Origin: Micrococcus endophyticus
Lineage (GTDB): Bacteria > Actinomycetota > Actinomycetes > Actinomycetales > Micrococcaceae
NCBI RefSeq assembly: GCF_014205115.1
Contig: NZ_JACHMW010000001.1
Location: 1,550,001-1,614,000 of the forward strand
DNA length: 64,000 nucleotides
Direction: 5' to 3'
Positions 1-9,250 of the stretch are shown here, piece by piece (the first letter of the stretch is position 1; every line of letters starts with the position of its first letter). The translations under genes and the position numbers were made by a program. The notes below the pieces were generated by a model that had not been told where the DNA came from, did not search any database, and was given only the letters and a program-made list of their open reading frames with translations.

Positions 1-79
1 CGACGGTGCCGAACTTGGCGACCTCACGCCACAGCATCGACACCAGGCCGGTCAGACGGCTCCAGAGATCGGACAGCAT
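1..79 (-). CDS. GtrA-like membrane protein, N-terminal fragment (partial)
   Basis: Only the first 26 codons of a minus-strand gene lie in the window; it continues past position 1. The fragment starts MLSDLWSRLTGL and ends LWREVAKFGTV. A short amphipathic start running into LWREVAKFG resembles the N terminus of GtrA-family proteins, small four-helix membrane proteins linked to lipid-linked sugar translocation. A GtrA-like gene divergent from purK is a common actinobacterial arrangement (Rv3277 beside purK Rv3276c in M. tuberculosis, from memory). The ATG has only a weak upstream AGG. With so few residues the family call rests mainly on the neighbourhood. Confidence 0.5.
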   Translation of the reverse strand, partial: MLSDLWSRLTGLVSMLWREVAKFGTV

Positions 80-258
80 GGGCGGGAGACCTCGGTTCGG
101 GACGGGAACGGGGACCGCGCGGACGCGGGGCGTGCGGGGCCGCCCGAAGGGGCCGGGCCCGCAACGGGCTGGGAACACTGTAGCCCCGGGGACCCCCGAT
201 TCCGGGCGGGTCCCGGGACTCGTCAGGGATCCGTGACCGAGTTCTCAGGCGACGCGAC

Positions 259-264
259 TAGCCT
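259..264 (+). promoter_or_regulatory. -10 box TAGCCT of purK (leaderless)
   Basis: TAGCCT ends six bases before the purK GTG, with no ribosome-binding site between them. The predicted transcription start falls on or next to the start codon, so the mRNA is probably leaderless. Confidence 0.55.
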
Positions 265-270
265 GGACCG

Positions 271-1509
271 GTGACTTCCCCTCGACTCGGTGTGATCGGC
301 GGCGGGCAGCTGGCCCGCATGATGGCGGGCCCCGCCGCGGAGCTCGGCGTGCCCTTCCGCGTGCTCGCGGAGGCCCCGGACGCGTCCGCGGCCCAGGTGG
401 CCCCGCATGTGGTCGGCGACCACACGGACCTGGCGGACCTGCGCGCCTTCGCCGCCACGGTGGACGTGGTGACCTTCGACCACGAGCACGTGCCCACCGA
501 GCACCTGCGCGTGCTGCAGGAGGCCGGCGTCGCCGTGCGCCCCGGCCCCGAGGCCCTGCAGCACGCCCAGGACAAGCTGGTGATGCGCGCCGCCGTCGAG
601 CGCCTCGGCCTGCCGAACCCGGCCTGGGCCGCGGTGCGGGACCTCGACGAGGTCCTCGCGTTCGGCGACGAGCACGGCTGGCCCATGATCCTGAAGACCC
701 CGCGCGGCGGCTACGACGGCAAGGGCGTCCTGAAGCTCGACGACGCCGACGACGCCCGCGCCTCCGCCGCGGATGGCACCCTGGGCACGTGGCTGGGCGC
801 CGGCATCGCCCCGCTGCTCGCCGAGGCCCTCGTGCCGTTCGCCCGCGAGCTCTCCGCTCAGGTGGCCCGCACCCCCTTCGGGCGGGTCGCGGCCTACCCC
901 GTGGTGGACTCCGTGCAGGTGGCCGGGGTCTGCGACCTCGTGGTCGCCCCCGCCCGGGACCTGGACCCGGCCGTTGCCGAGGCCGCCACCGCCGCCGCCG
1001 TGCTGCTGGCCGAGGAGCTGGACGTCACCGGCATGCTCGCCGTCGAGCTCTTCGAGACCCCCGGCGTGGGCCCCGGCTTCCAGGTCAACGAGCTGGCCAT
1101 GCGCCCGCACAACTCCGGGCACTGGTCCATGGACGGGGCCGTCACCGGACAGTTCGAGCAGCACGTGCGCGCCGTCCTGGACCTGCCGCTGGGCGAGACC
1201 GCCCCGCGCGGGGCCGGCGTCGTCATGAAGAACCTGCTCGGCGGCGCCCGCGAGGACCTGCACGCCGGCCTCTCCGACGCCCTCGCCGCCCACCCGCAGG
1301 CCAAGGTCCACCTCTACGGCAAGGCCGTGCGGCCCGGCCGCAAGGTGGGCCACGTCAACGTCGTCGCCGACCACGGACTCACCCTCGAGCAGGCCGTGCG
1401 GGCCGCCGAGTCCGCCGCCGCCGTGCTGCGCGACGGCGCCGCCCCGGACGCCGTCGGCGCGTCCCCCTCCTCCCCCGCCACCCCCACCCCGCCGGAGGCC
1501 CGCCCATGA
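271..1509 (+). CDS. purK: N5-carboxyaminoimidazole ribonucleotide synthase PurK
   Basis: PurK carboxylates 5-aminoimidazole ribonucleotide with ATP and bicarbonate, a cytosolic step of de novo purine synthesis; PurE then isomerises the product. The 412-residue ATP-grasp protein opens with [12 protein letters not shown] (about residues 7-18), has the nucleotide-binding loop GGYDGKG (146-152), the segment RELSAQVAR (192-200) and [13 protein letters not shown] (273-285), all typical of PurK. The GTG start is chosen because the family N terminus begins there and a -10 box ends six bases upstream. The stop overlaps the purE start as ATGA, indicating translational coupling. The last 30 residues are a Pro/Ser/Thr-rich tail. 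Confidence 0.97.
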   Translation: MTSPRLGVIGGGQLARMMAGPAAELGVPFRVLAEAPDASAAQVAPHVVGDHTDLADLRAFAATVDVVTFDHEHVPTEHLRVLQEAGVAVRPGPEALQHAQDKLVMRAAVERLGLPNPAWAAVRDLDEVLAFGDEHGWPMILKTPRGGYDGKGVLKLDDADDARASAADGTLGTWLGAGIAPLLAEALVPFARELSAQVARTPFGRVAAYPVVDSVQVAGVCDLVVAPARDLDPAVAEAATAAAVLLAEELDVTGMLAVELFETPGVGPGFQVNELAMRPHNSGHWSMDGAVTGQFEQHVRAVLDLPLGETAPRGAGVVMKNLLGGAREDLHAGLSDALAAHPQAKVHLYGKAVRPGRKVGHVNVVADHGLTLEQAVRAAESAAAVLRDGAAPDAVGASPSSPATPTPPEARP

Positions 1510-2063
1510 CCGCCACGCCCCAGAACCCCGCCCAGCCCCTGCAGGACGACGCGCCCGTCGTCTCCGTGGTGATGGGCTCCGACTCCGACTGGCCCGTGAT
1601 GAGCGCCGCCGCCGAGGCGCTGCGCGAGCTCGACGTGCCCGTGGAGGTCGGCGTCGTCTCCGCCCACCGCATGCCCCACGAGATGGTGGAGTTCGGGGCC
1701 CGCGCCCACGAGCGCGGCATCCGGGTGATCGTGGCCGGCGCCGGCGGCGCCGCGCACCTGCCCGGCATGCTCGCCTCCGTCACGCCGCTGCCCGTGATCG
1801 GCGTGCCCGTGAAGCTCAAGAGCCTCGACGGCCTGGACTCCCTGCTCTCCATCGTGCAGATGCCCGCCGGCGTCCCCGTGGCCACCGTGTCCGTGGACGG
1901 CGCCCGCAACGCCGGCCTGCTGGCCGCCCGCATCCTCGCCTCCGCGGACACAGCGGAGGGCGAGCGCCTGCGCGCCGCCCTGACCGAGCACGCCGCCGAG
2001 CTCAACGCCCAGGCCCAGGCCAAGGGCGCCCGCCTGCGCGAGCGGATGGTCGCCGACCGCTGA
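1506..2063 (+). CDS. purE: N5-carboxyaminoimidazole ribonucleotide mutase PurE
   Basis: PurE moves the carboxyl group of N5-CAIR to carbon 4, the partner reaction to PurK. The 185-residue protein matches class I PurE: GSDSDW (24-29), SAHRMP (52-57) with the catalytic histidine, and [12 protein letters not shown] (78-89). About 17 residues precede the core and are not part of the usual fold. The start overlaps the purK stop (ATGA) and the stop overlaps the start of the next gene (TGATG), so three genes are packed into one transcriptional unit. Confidence 0.97.
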   Translation: MTATPQNPAQPLQDDAPVVSVVMGSDSDWPVMSAAAEALRELDVPVEVGVVSAHRMPHEMVEFGARAHERGIRVIVAGAGGAAHLPGMLASVTPLPVIGVPVKLKSLDGLDSLLSIVQMPAGVPVATVSVDGARNAGLLAARILASADTAEGERLRAALTEHAAELNAQAQAKGARLRERMVADR

Positions 2064-3709
2064 TGTCCCACGCTCCCGGCCCCTTCCCCGCCGCCGGCGC
2101 GCTGCGCGACCCCGTCCGGGACCCGCGCGTCGCCTCCCCCACCGAGCGCACCCGCCGCGCCCTGATCCTCACCCTGCTGACGCTGTTCGTGCCGGGCGGG
2201 GCCCAGGTGGTGGCCGGCAGCCGTCCGCTGGGCCGCGCGGCCCTGCGCGTGACCGTCGCCGTGTGGGGCGTGCTGCTGGCGGGGCTGCTGTGGTGGCTCG
2301 TCCACCGGGCCAGCCTCATCTCCCTGCTCGCCCGGGACGGCGTGCTGCTCGTGCTGGCGATCGCGCTGGGGCTGCTGGCCGTGGGCTGGGCGGTGCTGTG
2401 GATCGACACGCTCCGGCTGATCCGCCTGCACCTGCTGGCGCCCGGGGCGCGCAAGGCCACCGCCGTGGCCACCGTCCTGGCGCTCGTCCTCACCAGCGGA
2501 GCGCTGCTCTACGGCGGGTGGGCCACGAACGCGGGCCGCGGCGCCCTGGGCGACGTCTTCGGGGACGGCCCCGCCGTCGCCCGGACCGAGGGCCGGTACA
2601 ACATCCTCGTGATGGGCGGCGACGCCGGCGAGGGCCGCGAGGGCCTGCGCCCGGACTCCATCCACGTGGCCTCCGTGGACGCCCGCAGCGGCGCCGTCGT
2701 GATGTTCTCCCTGCCCCGCAACCTCCAGAATGCGCCCTTCACCGAGGGCTCTCCGCTGTGGAGCGTCTACCCGGACGGCTTCTCCTGCGGCGACGAGTGC
2801 ATCCTCAACGCCCTCTACACGGACGTGGAGACGCGCCACCCGGACCTCTACCCGGACGCCGAGGACCCCGGCGCCGAGGCCATGATGGACGCCGCCGGCG
2901 GCATCCTCGGCCTCGAGATCTCCGGCTACGCCCTCATGGACATGGGCGGCTTCGCCCAGCTGATCGACGCCATGGGCGGCGTGGACCTCGTCACCGGCGG
3001 CTACGTGGTGCACCGCGGCGTCCGCCCGGACGGCGAGTGGGGCAACATCTGGTGGGAGCCGGGCGAGCACCACTTCGACGGGGAGGACGCGCTCGCGTTC
3101 GCCCGCTCACGGCACTGGTCCACGGACTACGCCCGCATCCGCCGCCAGCAGTGCATGCAGGCGGCCATGCTCGCCCAGTTCAGCCCCGGCACCGTGCTCA
3201 CCCGGTTCGAGCAGATCCTCGACGCCGGCCAGCAGATCGTCACCACGAGCCTGCCGCAGTCCCAGCTCGGCACCTTCGTGGACCTCGCCGAGCGCTCCCG
3301 CGGCCAGGAGATGCGCCGGCTCACCGTGGGCCCGCCCGACTTCGGCGACACCGGGGACCAGTTCACGACGTTCCCCGACTACGGGCTCGTCCACCAGCGC
3401 GTGGACGAGATGCTCGCCGAGGAGCCCGGGCAGGCCGGGGGTGCGACGGGCGGCGAGGCGGGCCACGCGGCCGGCGTCGGATCCGGGGCCTCGGCCCTGC
3501 CGCTGCTCACCGTGCTCGCCGTGGCGGCCCAGGAGGCCGTCCCCGACGAGGTGGACGAGGACGACCCGGCCACCTGGCCGGCCCCGCCCACCCGGCCCGA
3601 CGGCGGCGCCTACACCGCCGAGGACCTCATGCTGGCCGAGGACCTCGGCCAGGAGGACCTGCTCAACCACGCCTCCTCGACCAACGGGCTCTGCGCGCCC
3701 GGCCGCTGA
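2063..3709 (+). CDS. LytR-CpsA-Psr (LCP) family cell-wall ligase
   Basis: LCP proteins transfer lipid-linked glycopolymers to peptidoglycan (or to arabinogalactan-type acceptors in actinobacteria) outside the membrane. This 548-residue protein has about four hydrophobic segments (roughly 32-52, 62-82, 91-115, 132-152), more than the single anchor of most LCP proteins. The LCP domain follows: NILVMGGDAGEG and RPDSIHVASVD (about 180-206), FSLPRN (215-220), a GVDLVTGG segment, and ALAFARSRH followed by DYARIRRQQ, the usual arginine-rich pocket motif. After about residue 450 comes an acidic Ala/Pro-rich tail ending NGLCAPGR. It overlaps purE by one base and precedes manA, an arrangement recalling Rv3267 near purEK. 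Confidence 0.9.
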   Translation: MSHAPGPFPAAGALRDPVRDPRVASPTERTRRALILTLLTLFVPGGAQVVAGSRPLGRAALRVTVAVWGVLLAGLLWWLVHRASLISLLARDGVLLVLAIALGLLAVGWAVLWIDTLRLIRLHLLAPGARKATAVATVLALVLTSGALLYGGWATNAGRGALGDVFGDGPAVARTEGRYNILVMGGDAGEGREGLRPDSIHVASVDARSGAVVMFSLPRNLQNAPFTEGSPLWSVYPDGFSCGDECILNALYTDVETRHPDLYPDAEDPGAEAMMDAAGGILGLEISGYALMDMGGFAQLIDAMGGVDLVTGGYVVHRGVRPDGEWGNIWWEPGEHHFDGEDALAFARSRHWSTDYARIRRQQCMQAAMLAQFSPGTVLTRFEQILDAGQQIVTTSLPQSQLGTFVDLAERSRGQEMRRLTVGPPDFGDTGDQFTTFPDYGLVHQRVDEMLAEEPGQAGGATGGEAGHAAGVGSGASALPLLTVLAVAAQEAVPDEVDEDDPATWPAPPTRPDGGAYTAEDLMLAEDLGQEDLLNHASSTNGLCAPGR

Positions 3710-3722
3710 CCCCGCCCCGGCA

Positions 3723-3780
3723 CTTTCGTGCGGGAAACGGGAGGCTCGCCCGGTGCTTTCGTGCGGGAAACGGGAGGCTC
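3723..3780 (+). repeat. Two 25-bp direct repeats sharing CTTTCG-N2-CGGGAAA
   Basis: The identical 25-base unit beginning CTTTCGTGCGGGAAA lies at 3723-3747 and 3756-3780, a 33-base period, between the LCP stop and manA. The core CTTTCG-N2-CGGGAAA recurs inverted in both arms of the hairpin at 5148-5217. Confidence 0.8.
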
Positions 3781-3850
3781 CGGCCCCCGGACGCGCCCCG
3801 CGCACCCCGACGACGGCCCGCCAGGCCGCCGATCGGCGTCGCGCCTGGCC

Positions 3851-3856
3851 TAGGCT
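3851..3856 (+). promoter_or_regulatory. -10 box TAGGCT of manA (leaderless)
   Basis: TAGGCT ends seven bases before the manA ATG with no ribosome-binding site; a leaderless transcript is likely. Confidence 0.55.
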
Positions 3857-3863
3857 GGTCGGC

Positions 3864-5108
3864 ATGCACGTCCTGAAGCCCGTCATCCGCGACTACGCGT
3901 GGGGCTCCCCCACGCTCCTGGCCCGCCTGCAGGGCCGGGAGCCCACCGGCCGCCCCGAGGCCGAGATGTGGCTGGGCGACCATCCGGGCGCCCCGTGCGG
4001 CGTCGTCGTGGGCGACGGCTCCGTGACCGGCCTCGACGAGCTCACCGCCGCGGACCGCGAGCGCTGCCTCGGCCCGAACGTGGACACGGACCGGCTGCCG
4101 TACCTGGCGAAGCTGCTCGCCGCGGGCGCGCCGCTGTCCATCCAGGCGCACCCCACGCTCGAGCAGGCCCGCGCCGGCTTCGCGGCCGAGGAGGCCGCCG
4201 GCGTGCCCGTCGACGCCCCGCACCGCAACTACAAGGACGCCAACCACAAGCCGGAGATGCTGGTCGCCCTGACCCACTTCTCGGCGATGTGCGGCTTCCG
4301 CTCCCCCGAGGTCTCCTCGGACAGCTTCGAGGCCCTCGCCCACGCGCTCACCGAGCACGCGGACGGGGACACGTCCGCCGTCGCCGTCGCCGCGGCCCGG
4401 ATCAGCCAGACGCTCGCCGCCGGAGACCTCGAGGACGCGTTCACCGCGATCCTCGACCCCGAGTCCGTGTGGGCGGCTCCGGGCTCCGTGGCCCAGGTGG
4501 TGGAGGTCCTGCGCGCCGCCGAGGACCTCGCCGAGCGCGACCCCTCCCTCGCCACCGCCCTCGAGGTGGCCGAGCACTACCCGGACGACCCCGGCGTGAT
4601 CGTGGCGATCCTCCTCAACCGCGTGGACCTCGCCCCCGGCCAGGCCCTGCACCTGCCCGCCGGCAACGTGCACGCGTACCTGCACGGGCTCGGCGTGGAG
4701 GTGATGGCCGCCTCGGACAACGTGCTGCGCGGCGGGCTCACGGCCAAGCACGTGGACGTCGAGGAGCTGCGCCGGGTGGTGACGTTCGAGGCGGTGCCCG
4801 TGCCCTCGACCGAGCCCGAGCGCGTGGCGGACTCCGTGGTGGCCTTCCGCCCGCCCTTCGACGAGTTCGAGCTGCTGCAGGCCACCCTCGAGGACGACGC
4901 CGTCCGTGAGCTCGACGTCCACGGGCCCGGCATCGCCGTGGTCACCCGGGGCAGTGCGCACCTGCGGCTGGCGGGCCAGGAGGTCACCCTCGGCCCGGGC
5001 GAGGCCGTGTTCCTGCCCGCCGCCGAGACCGCGACGGGGCCGCTGGCCGTCCGCGCCGCCGACGGCGCCCCCGCCACGGTCCACGTCACGGGCCTGCCCC
5101 GCCGCTGA
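3864..5108 (+). CDS. manA: Mannose-6-phosphate isomerase, class I
   Basis: ManA interconverts fructose-6-phosphate and mannose-6-phosphate, feeding GDP-mannose synthesis; manC for the last step lies at 41304-42455. The 414-residue protein begins with the family opening VIRDYAWGSP (7-16). Zinc ligands are visible in QAHP (94-97) and NHKPEM (127-132) and in NVHAYLHGLGVEVM with SDNVLRGGLT further on, the PMI type I active-site region. The ATG is preceded by a -10 box and no Shine-Dalgarno. It stands alone between the LCP gene and convergent glpX and ends just before a long hairpin. Confidence 0.96.
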   Translation: MHVLKPVIRDYAWGSPTLLARLQGREPTGRPEAEMWLGDHPGAPCGVVVGDGSVTGLDELTAADRERCLGPNVDTDRLPYLAKLLAAGAPLSIQAHPTLEQARAGFAAEEAAGVPVDAPHRNYKDANHKPEMLVALTHFSAMCGFRSPEVSSDSFEALAHALTEHADGDTSAVAVAAARISQTLAAGDLEDAFTAILDPESVWAAPGSVAQVVEVLRAAEDLAERDPSLATALEVAEHYPDDPGVIVAILLNRVDLAPGQALHLPAGNVHAYLHGLGVEVMAASDNVLRGGLTAKHVDVEELRRVVTFEAVPVPSTEPERVADSVVAFRPPFDEFELLQATLEDDAVRELDVHGPGIAVVTRGSAHLRLAGQEVTLGPGEAVFLPAAETATGPLAVRAADGAPATVHVTGLPRR

Positions 5109-5147
5109 CCCTCCCCCGGGGCCTCCCCAGCCCCTCCCCAGAGACGA

Positions 5148-5217
5148 CTTTCGCTCGGGAAATCGTCGTCACCATCCCGGGATTCCGGGGCGGTGGCGAC
5201 GATTTCCCGAGCGAAAG
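5148..5217. terminator. Bidirectional hairpin between manA and glpX
   Basis: Arms 5148-5173 and 5192-5217 (26 bases) pair with one mismatch around an 18-base loop, between two convergent genes. No U-tract follows. Each arm contains the CTTTCG-N2-CGGGAAA core also found upstream of manA, so it may be a repeat serving as a terminator. Confidence 0.7.
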
Positions 5218-5231
5218 CGCGGGGGGGTGGG

Positions 5232-6263
5232 TCAGCGGCCGGTGCGGGTGCCGCGGTCCTCGAGCCACTTGGACCACTTGCGCACGTCGTGCTCGGCGTC
5301 CACGGTGCGGACGGTGCCGGACCAGGAGCGCATCACGATCGACTGGGTGACCACGCGGCCGTCCACGAAGCGCACGCCGCGCAGCAGGTCGCCGTCGGTG
5401 ATGCCGGTGGCGGCGAAGTAGCAGTGGTCCGAGGTGACCAGGTCGTTCGTGGACAGGACGGCGTCCAGGTCCAGGCCGGCGTCGAGGGCCCTCTGCTTCT
5501 CGGTTTCGTCCGTGGGGGCCAGGCGGCCCTGGATCACGCCGCCGGTGGCCTTGATGGCGCACGCGGTGACGATGCCCTCGGGGGTGCCGCCGATGCCCAT
5601 CATCATGTCCACGCCGGTGTCCGGGCGGGCGGCGGCGATCGCGGCGGCGACGTCGCCGTCGAGGATGAACTTCACGCGGGCGCCGGCCTCGCGGATCTCC
5701 TTGACCAGGCCCTCGTGACGGGGGCGGTCCAGCACGCACACGGTCACCTGGGAGGCCGGCTTGTCCAGCGCCTTGGCCACGAGCGCGACGTTCTGCTTCA
5801 CCGGCAGGCGCAAGTCCACGAAGTCCGCGGCCTCCGGGCCCACCACGAGCTTGTCCATGTAGAACACGGCGGAGGGGTCGAACATGGTGCCGCGCTCGGC
5901 CACCGCGAAGACGGACAGGGCGTTGTTGTAGCCCATGGCGGTCAGGCGGGTGCCGTCGATCGGGTCCACGGCCACGTCCACGGGAGCGCCGGAGCCGTCG
6001 CCGACCTCCTCGCCGTTGAACAGCATGGGGGCCTCGTCCTTCTCGCCCTCGCCGATCACCACGGTGCCGGCCATGCTCACGGTGTCCATGAACGCGCGCA
6101 TCGCGTCCACCGCGGCGCCGTCGGCCTTGTTCTTGTCGCCGTAGCCGACCCAGGGGCTCGCGGCGATGGCCGCCGCCTCGGTCACGCGGACCAGCTCCAT
6201 GGCCAGGTTGCGGTCCGGGACGTGGTTCTCGTAGCCGGTCTTCTCCGAGGACGCGCTCGTCAT
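5232..6263 (-). CDS. glpX: Fructose-1,6-bisphosphatase, class II (GlpX)
   Basis: GlpX hydrolyses fructose-1,6-bisphosphate, the gluconeogenic step. In actinobacteria the class II enzyme is usually the main FBPase. The 343-residue protein has [13 protein letters not shown] (68-80), VDPIDGTRL (99-107), the metal-binding region, and MGIGGTPEG later, which define the family. The ATG at 6263 has GGAG seven bases upstream; the open frame extends further but that part resembles nothing. It is convergent with manA and divergent from the DUF4245 gene. The glpX/DUF4245/fum neighbourhood matches Rv1098c-Rv1100 of M. tuberculosis. Confidence 0.96.
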   Translation of the reverse strand: MTSASSEKTGYENHVPDRNLAMELVRVTEAAAIAASPWVGYGDKNKADGAAVDAMRAFMDTVSMAGTVVIGEGEKDEAPMLFNGEEVGDGSGAPVDVAVDPIDGTRLTAMGYNNALSVFAVAERGTMFDPSAVFYMDKLVVGPEAADFVDLRLPVKQNVALVAKALDKPASQVTVCVLDRPRHEGLVKEIREAGARVKFILDGDVAAAIAAARPDTGVDMMMGIGGTPEGIVTACAIKATGGVIQGRLAPTDETEKQRALDAGLDLDAVLSTNDLVTSDHCYFAATGITDGDLLRGVRFVDGRVVTQSIVMRSWSGTVRTVDAEHDVRKWSKWLEDRGTRTGR

Positions 6264-6369
6264 CGCTGCTCCGATCCTTGCTCGCGGCGCACCGTCCGCG
6301 AAGGGGACGGGGCGTGGGGGCGACTCTGCCCTCTCCCTCATCCTACGGTGGGCGGTCCGGAGGGGGTGG

Positions 6370-6375
6370 CACAAT
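6370..6375 (+). promoter_or_regulatory. -10-like CACAAT upstream of DUF4245 gene
   Basis: CACAAT ends seven bases before GTG 6383, the spacing seen at other leaderless genes here. It supports GTG 6383 over ATG 6374, which overlaps the box itself. Confidence 0.4.
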
Positions 6376-6382
6376 GCTCACC

Positions 6383-6982
6383 GTGAGCTCCACCCATCCC
6401 ACGGATCCGACCGATCCGAACGCCCCCGCCCCCCGCCCCGTCCTGACCGCCAAGCAGGCGCAGCGGGCCCGGCAGCCGTGGATCGGGATGGTGCTCTCTG
6501 TCGTCGCGCTCCTGGCCCTGGTGGCCGTGGTGCTGATCCTCAACCCGGAGCCGCCGCAGCGGCCCCGCGAGGACCGCGTGGACGTGGCGGCCGCCGCCGC
6601 CACCGTGCCCCACGACGACGGCGTCCTCCCGGCCCTCGCCCCCGAGGTCCCGGAGTCCTGGTACGCGAACTTCGCCCGCCTGCAGACCATGGACGGCGTC
6701 TCCACGTGGGACGTAGGCTGGGTGGTCACGGACACCGTGTTCGCCGGCATGCAGCAGGCCCACGACGTGGACCCCACCTGGGTGACCCTGCGCGTGGACA
6801 GCGTCCCCGCCACGGAGACGCTCGAGATCGACGGGCTCGCGTGGGACCTCCACGCGGACCCCCGCGCCCCGGAGAAGCGCCTCGTGACGGAGGTGGAGGA
6901 CACCACCGTGGTGCTCACCACCACCGGCGACCGCGCCGTCCTCGAGGACCTGGCCCGCGGCGTCGCGAAGGAGACCCGATGA
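6383..6982 (+). CDS. DUF4245 membrane-anchored protein
   Basis: The 199-residue protein has a short cytoplasmic N terminus, one membrane helix (about 34-54, GMVLSVVALLALVAVVLIL) and an extracytoplasmic domain containing ESWYANFARLQ, WDVGWVVTD and DTTVVLTTTGDRAVL. This layout and its place beside glpX match DUF4245 (Rv1100 position). No function is established. The start could be ATG 6374 or GTG 6383; the latter fits a leaderless promoter. The stop overlaps the start of the carbonic anhydrase gene (ATGA), so the two are translationally coupled, which suggests but does not show a shared role at the membrane. Confidence 0.8.
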   Translation: MSSTHPTDPTDPNAPAPRPVLTAKQAQRARQPWIGMVLSVVALLALVAVVLILNPEPPQRPREDRVDVAAAAATVPHDDGVLPALAPEVPESWYANFARLQTMDGVSTWDVGWVVTDTVFAGMQQAHDVDPTWVTLRVDSVPATETLEIDGLAWDLHADPRAPEKRLVTEVEDTTVVLTTTGDRAVLEDLARGVAKETR

Positions 6983-7653
6983 GCACCGAGAACACCGCCA
7001 CCGCCGCTGCCGCGGCCCACGACGACGGCGCCGCCGGCTCCCGGCCCACGCCCCAGGAGGCGTGGGAGACGCTGGCCGAGGGCAACCGGCGCTTCGTGGC
7101 CGGCGACCCCGGCCACCCCAACCAGAACGCGGAGCGCCGCAGCACGCTGACGTCCGGCCAGGAGCCGATCGCCGTCATCTTCGGCTGCTCCGACTCCCGC
7201 CTGGCCGCGGAGATCATCTTCGACGTCGGCCTGGGTGACGTGTTCGTCATCCGCACGGCCGGCCAGGTGATCGACGACGCCGTTCTCGGCTCCCTCGAGT
7301 ACTCCGTGGACGTCCTCAAGATCCCGCTGATCGTGGTGCTCGGCCACGACTCCTGCGGCGCCGTCACCGCCACCGTGGAGTCCTACATCTCCGGGGACAT
7401 GCCCCCGGGCTTCATCCGCTCGCTCGTGGAGCGCATCACCCCCTCCGTGCTGGCCGGGCGCCGCCGCGGCCTGGAGGAGATCGACGACTTCGTGGCCGAG
7501 CACGTGGACCAGACCTGCGACCGCCTCGTGGAGACGAGCCAGGCCGTGCGCGACGCCGTCGAGGCGGGCCGGACGGCCGTCGTCGGGCTGACCTACTCGC
7601 TGGCCGGCGGCACCGCCCAGCCCGGCCGCGTGCTGGGCGCGCTGCAGGTGTGA
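6979..7653 (+). CDS. Beta-class carbonic anhydrase
   Basis: The 224-residue protein interconverts CO2 and bicarbonate, which carboxylases such as PurK need. Zinc and catalytic residues are plain: FGCSDSR (68-74; Cys70, Asp72, Arg74) and LGHDSCGAV (121-129; His123, Cys126), with FVIRTAG (89-95) between. The first 22 residues are Ala/Thr-rich and probably disordered; there is no signal peptide. It overlaps the DUF4245 gene by four bases and has no recognisable promoter of its own. Confidence 0.95.
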   Translation: MSTENTATAAAAAHDDGAAGSRPTPQEAWETLAEGNRRFVAGDPGHPNQNAERRSTLTSGQEPIAVIFGCSDSRLAAEIIFDVGLGDVFVIRTAGQVIDDAVLGSLEYSVDVLKIPLIVVLGHDSCGAVTATVESYISGDMPPGFIRSLVERITPSVLAGRRRGLEEIDDFVAEHVDQTCDRLVETSQAVRDAVEAGRTAVVGLTYSLAGGTAQPGRVLGALQV

Positions 7654-7696
7654 CGACGCCGGGCGTCCGGTTCGGGTCCGGAGCCCCGGCGCGCCC

Positions 7697-7702
7697 TAGG
7701 AT
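7697..7702 (+). promoter_or_regulatory. -10 box TAGGAT of fumC (leaderless)
   Basis: TAGGAT ends six bases before the fumC ATG; no ribosome-binding site lies between. Confidence 0.55.
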
Positions 7703-7708
7703 GTGGCC

Positions 7709-9130
7709 ATGACCGCACAGAACCCCGAGCAGCAGTTCCGCATCGAGCACGACACCATGGGCGAGGTGAAGGTGCCGATCGACGCCCTCTACCGTGCCCA
7801 GACCCAGCGCGCCGTGGAGAACTTCCCGATCTCCGGCAAGGGCCTCGAGCCGGCGCACATCCACGCCCTCGCCCAGGTCAAGAAGGCCGCCGCCAAGGCC
7901 AACGCCGAGCTCGGCGTCATCTCCCAGGAGCGCGCGGACGCCATCGTGGCCGCCGCGGACCAGGTCATCGCCGGCGAGCACGACGACCAGTACCCGATCG
8001 ACGTCTTCCAGACCGGCTCGGGCACCTCCTCCAACATGAACACCAACGAGGTGCTCGCCACCCTCGCCACCCGCGCCCTCAAGGACGCCGGCTCCGAGGA
8101 CGAGGTCCACCCCAACGACCACGTCAACGCCTCACAGTCCTCCAACGACGTGTTCCCCACCTCCGTGCACGTGGCCGTCACCGGCGCCCTGATCAACGAG
8201 CTGATCCCCGCCCTGGACCACCTGGCCGTCTCCCTCGAGAAGAAGGAGGAGGCCTTCGCGAACATCGTGAAGTCCGGCCGCACCCACCTCATGGACGCCA
8301 CCCCGGTGACCCTGGGCCAGGAGTTCGGCGGCTACGCCGCACAGGTCCGCTACGGCATCGAGCGCGTCGAGTCCTCCCTGCCGCGCGTCGCAGAGGTCCC
8401 GCTCGGCGGCACCGCCGTGGGCACCGGCATCAACACCCCCAAGGGCTTCTCCGCCCGCGTGATCGAGCTGCTCGCCGAGGAGACCGGCCTGCCGCTGACC
8501 GAGGCCCGCAACCACTTCGAGGCGCAGGCCAACCGCGACGGCCTCGTGGAGGCCTCCGGCCAGCTGCGCAACGTGGCCTACTCGATCATGAAGATCAACA
8601 ACGACCTGCGCTGGATGGGCTCCGGCCCGAACACCGGCCTCGGCGAGATCTTCATCCCGGACCTGCAGCCGGGCTCCTCGATCATGCCGGGCAAGGTCAA
8701 CCCCGTGATCTGCGAGGCCGCGATCATGGTGTGCGCCCAGGTGATCGGCAACGACACCACCGTGTCCCTGTCCTCCACCAACGGCGCCTTCGAACTGAAC
8801 GTGGGCATCCCGGTGATGGCCGCCAACCTGCTCGAGTCCATCCGCCTGCTCGCCAACACCTCCCGCGTGATGGCGGACAAGATGATCGACGGCATCGAGG
8901 CCAACGAGGAGCGCTGCGCGTTCCTGGCCGGCGCCTCCCCGTCCATCGTGACCCCGCTGAACAAGGTGATCGGCTACGAGGCCGCGGCGAAGATCGCCAA
9001 GCACGCCGTGGCCAACAAGATGACCGTGCGCGAGGCCGTGGTGGACCTCGGCTACGTCGAGCGCGGCGAGATCACCGAGGAGCAGCTGGACACCGCCCTG
9101 GACACCATGTCCATGACGCACCCGGAGTGA
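7709..9130 (+). CDS. fumC: Fumarate hydratase, class II
   Basis: FumC hydrates fumarate to L-malate in the TCA cycle and is oxygen-stable because it lacks an iron-sulfur cluster. The 473-residue protein carries [12 protein letters not shown] (103-114), SSNDVFPTS (144-152), [11 protein letters not shown] (189-199) and the superfamily signature [11 protein letters not shown] (322-332), whose serine loop closes on the substrate. Length and order of motifs are normal. It starts with a leaderless promoter and ends before a strong terminator. Together with sdhCDAB at 42.7-46.3 kb it completes the succinate-to-malate steps. Confidence 0.97.
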   Translation: MTAQNPEQQFRIEHDTMGEVKVPIDALYRAQTQRAVENFPISGKGLEPAHIHALAQVKKAAAKANAELGVISQERADAIVAAADQVIAGEHDDQYPIDVFQTGSGTSSNMNTNEVLATLATRALKDAGSEDEVHPNDHVNASQSSNDVFPTSVHVAVTGALINELIPALDHLAVSLEKKEEAFANIVKSGRTHLMDATPVTLGQEFGGYAAQVRYGIERVESSLPRVAEVPLGGTAVGTGINTPKGFSARVIELLAEETGLPLTEARNHFEAQANRDGLVEASGQLRNVAYSIMKINNDLRWMGSGPNTGLGEIFIPDLQPGSSIMPGKVNPVICEAAIMVCAQVIGNDTTVSLSSTNGAFELNVGIPVMAANLLESIRLLANTSRVMADKMIDGIEANEERCAFLAGASPSIVTPLNKVIGYEAAAKIAKHAVANKMTVREAVVDLGYVERGEITEEQLDTALDTMSMTHPE

Positions 9131-9188
9131 TCCGGGGCTGAGCCCGGGGCGCGGCGGGGATCCGCCTCGCCCCCGGGTCCAGGAGCAT

Positions 9189-9232
9189 GACGACGGCGGC
9201 CGCCTTCCGCGAGGAGGGCGGCCGCCGTCGTC
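9189..9232. terminator. Terminator downstream of fumC
   Basis: A perfect 16-bp stem (9189-9204 with 9217-9232) with a 12-base loop lies between the convergent fumC and prepilin peptidase genes. The GACGACGGCGGCC core is shared with hairpins after sdhB and katA. Confidence 0.85.
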
Positions 9233-9250
9233 TCTTGAGCTGTCGCCCGT

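Noticed and set aside
6-236. Small plus-strand open frame at the left edge
   Set aside because: Arg/Gly/Pro-rich translation with no ribosome-binding site; the minus-strand GtrA-like start accounts for part of the region.
3723-3780. Possible CRISPR array
   Set aside because: Only two repeat copies with an 8-base spacer, and no cas genes anywhere in the window.
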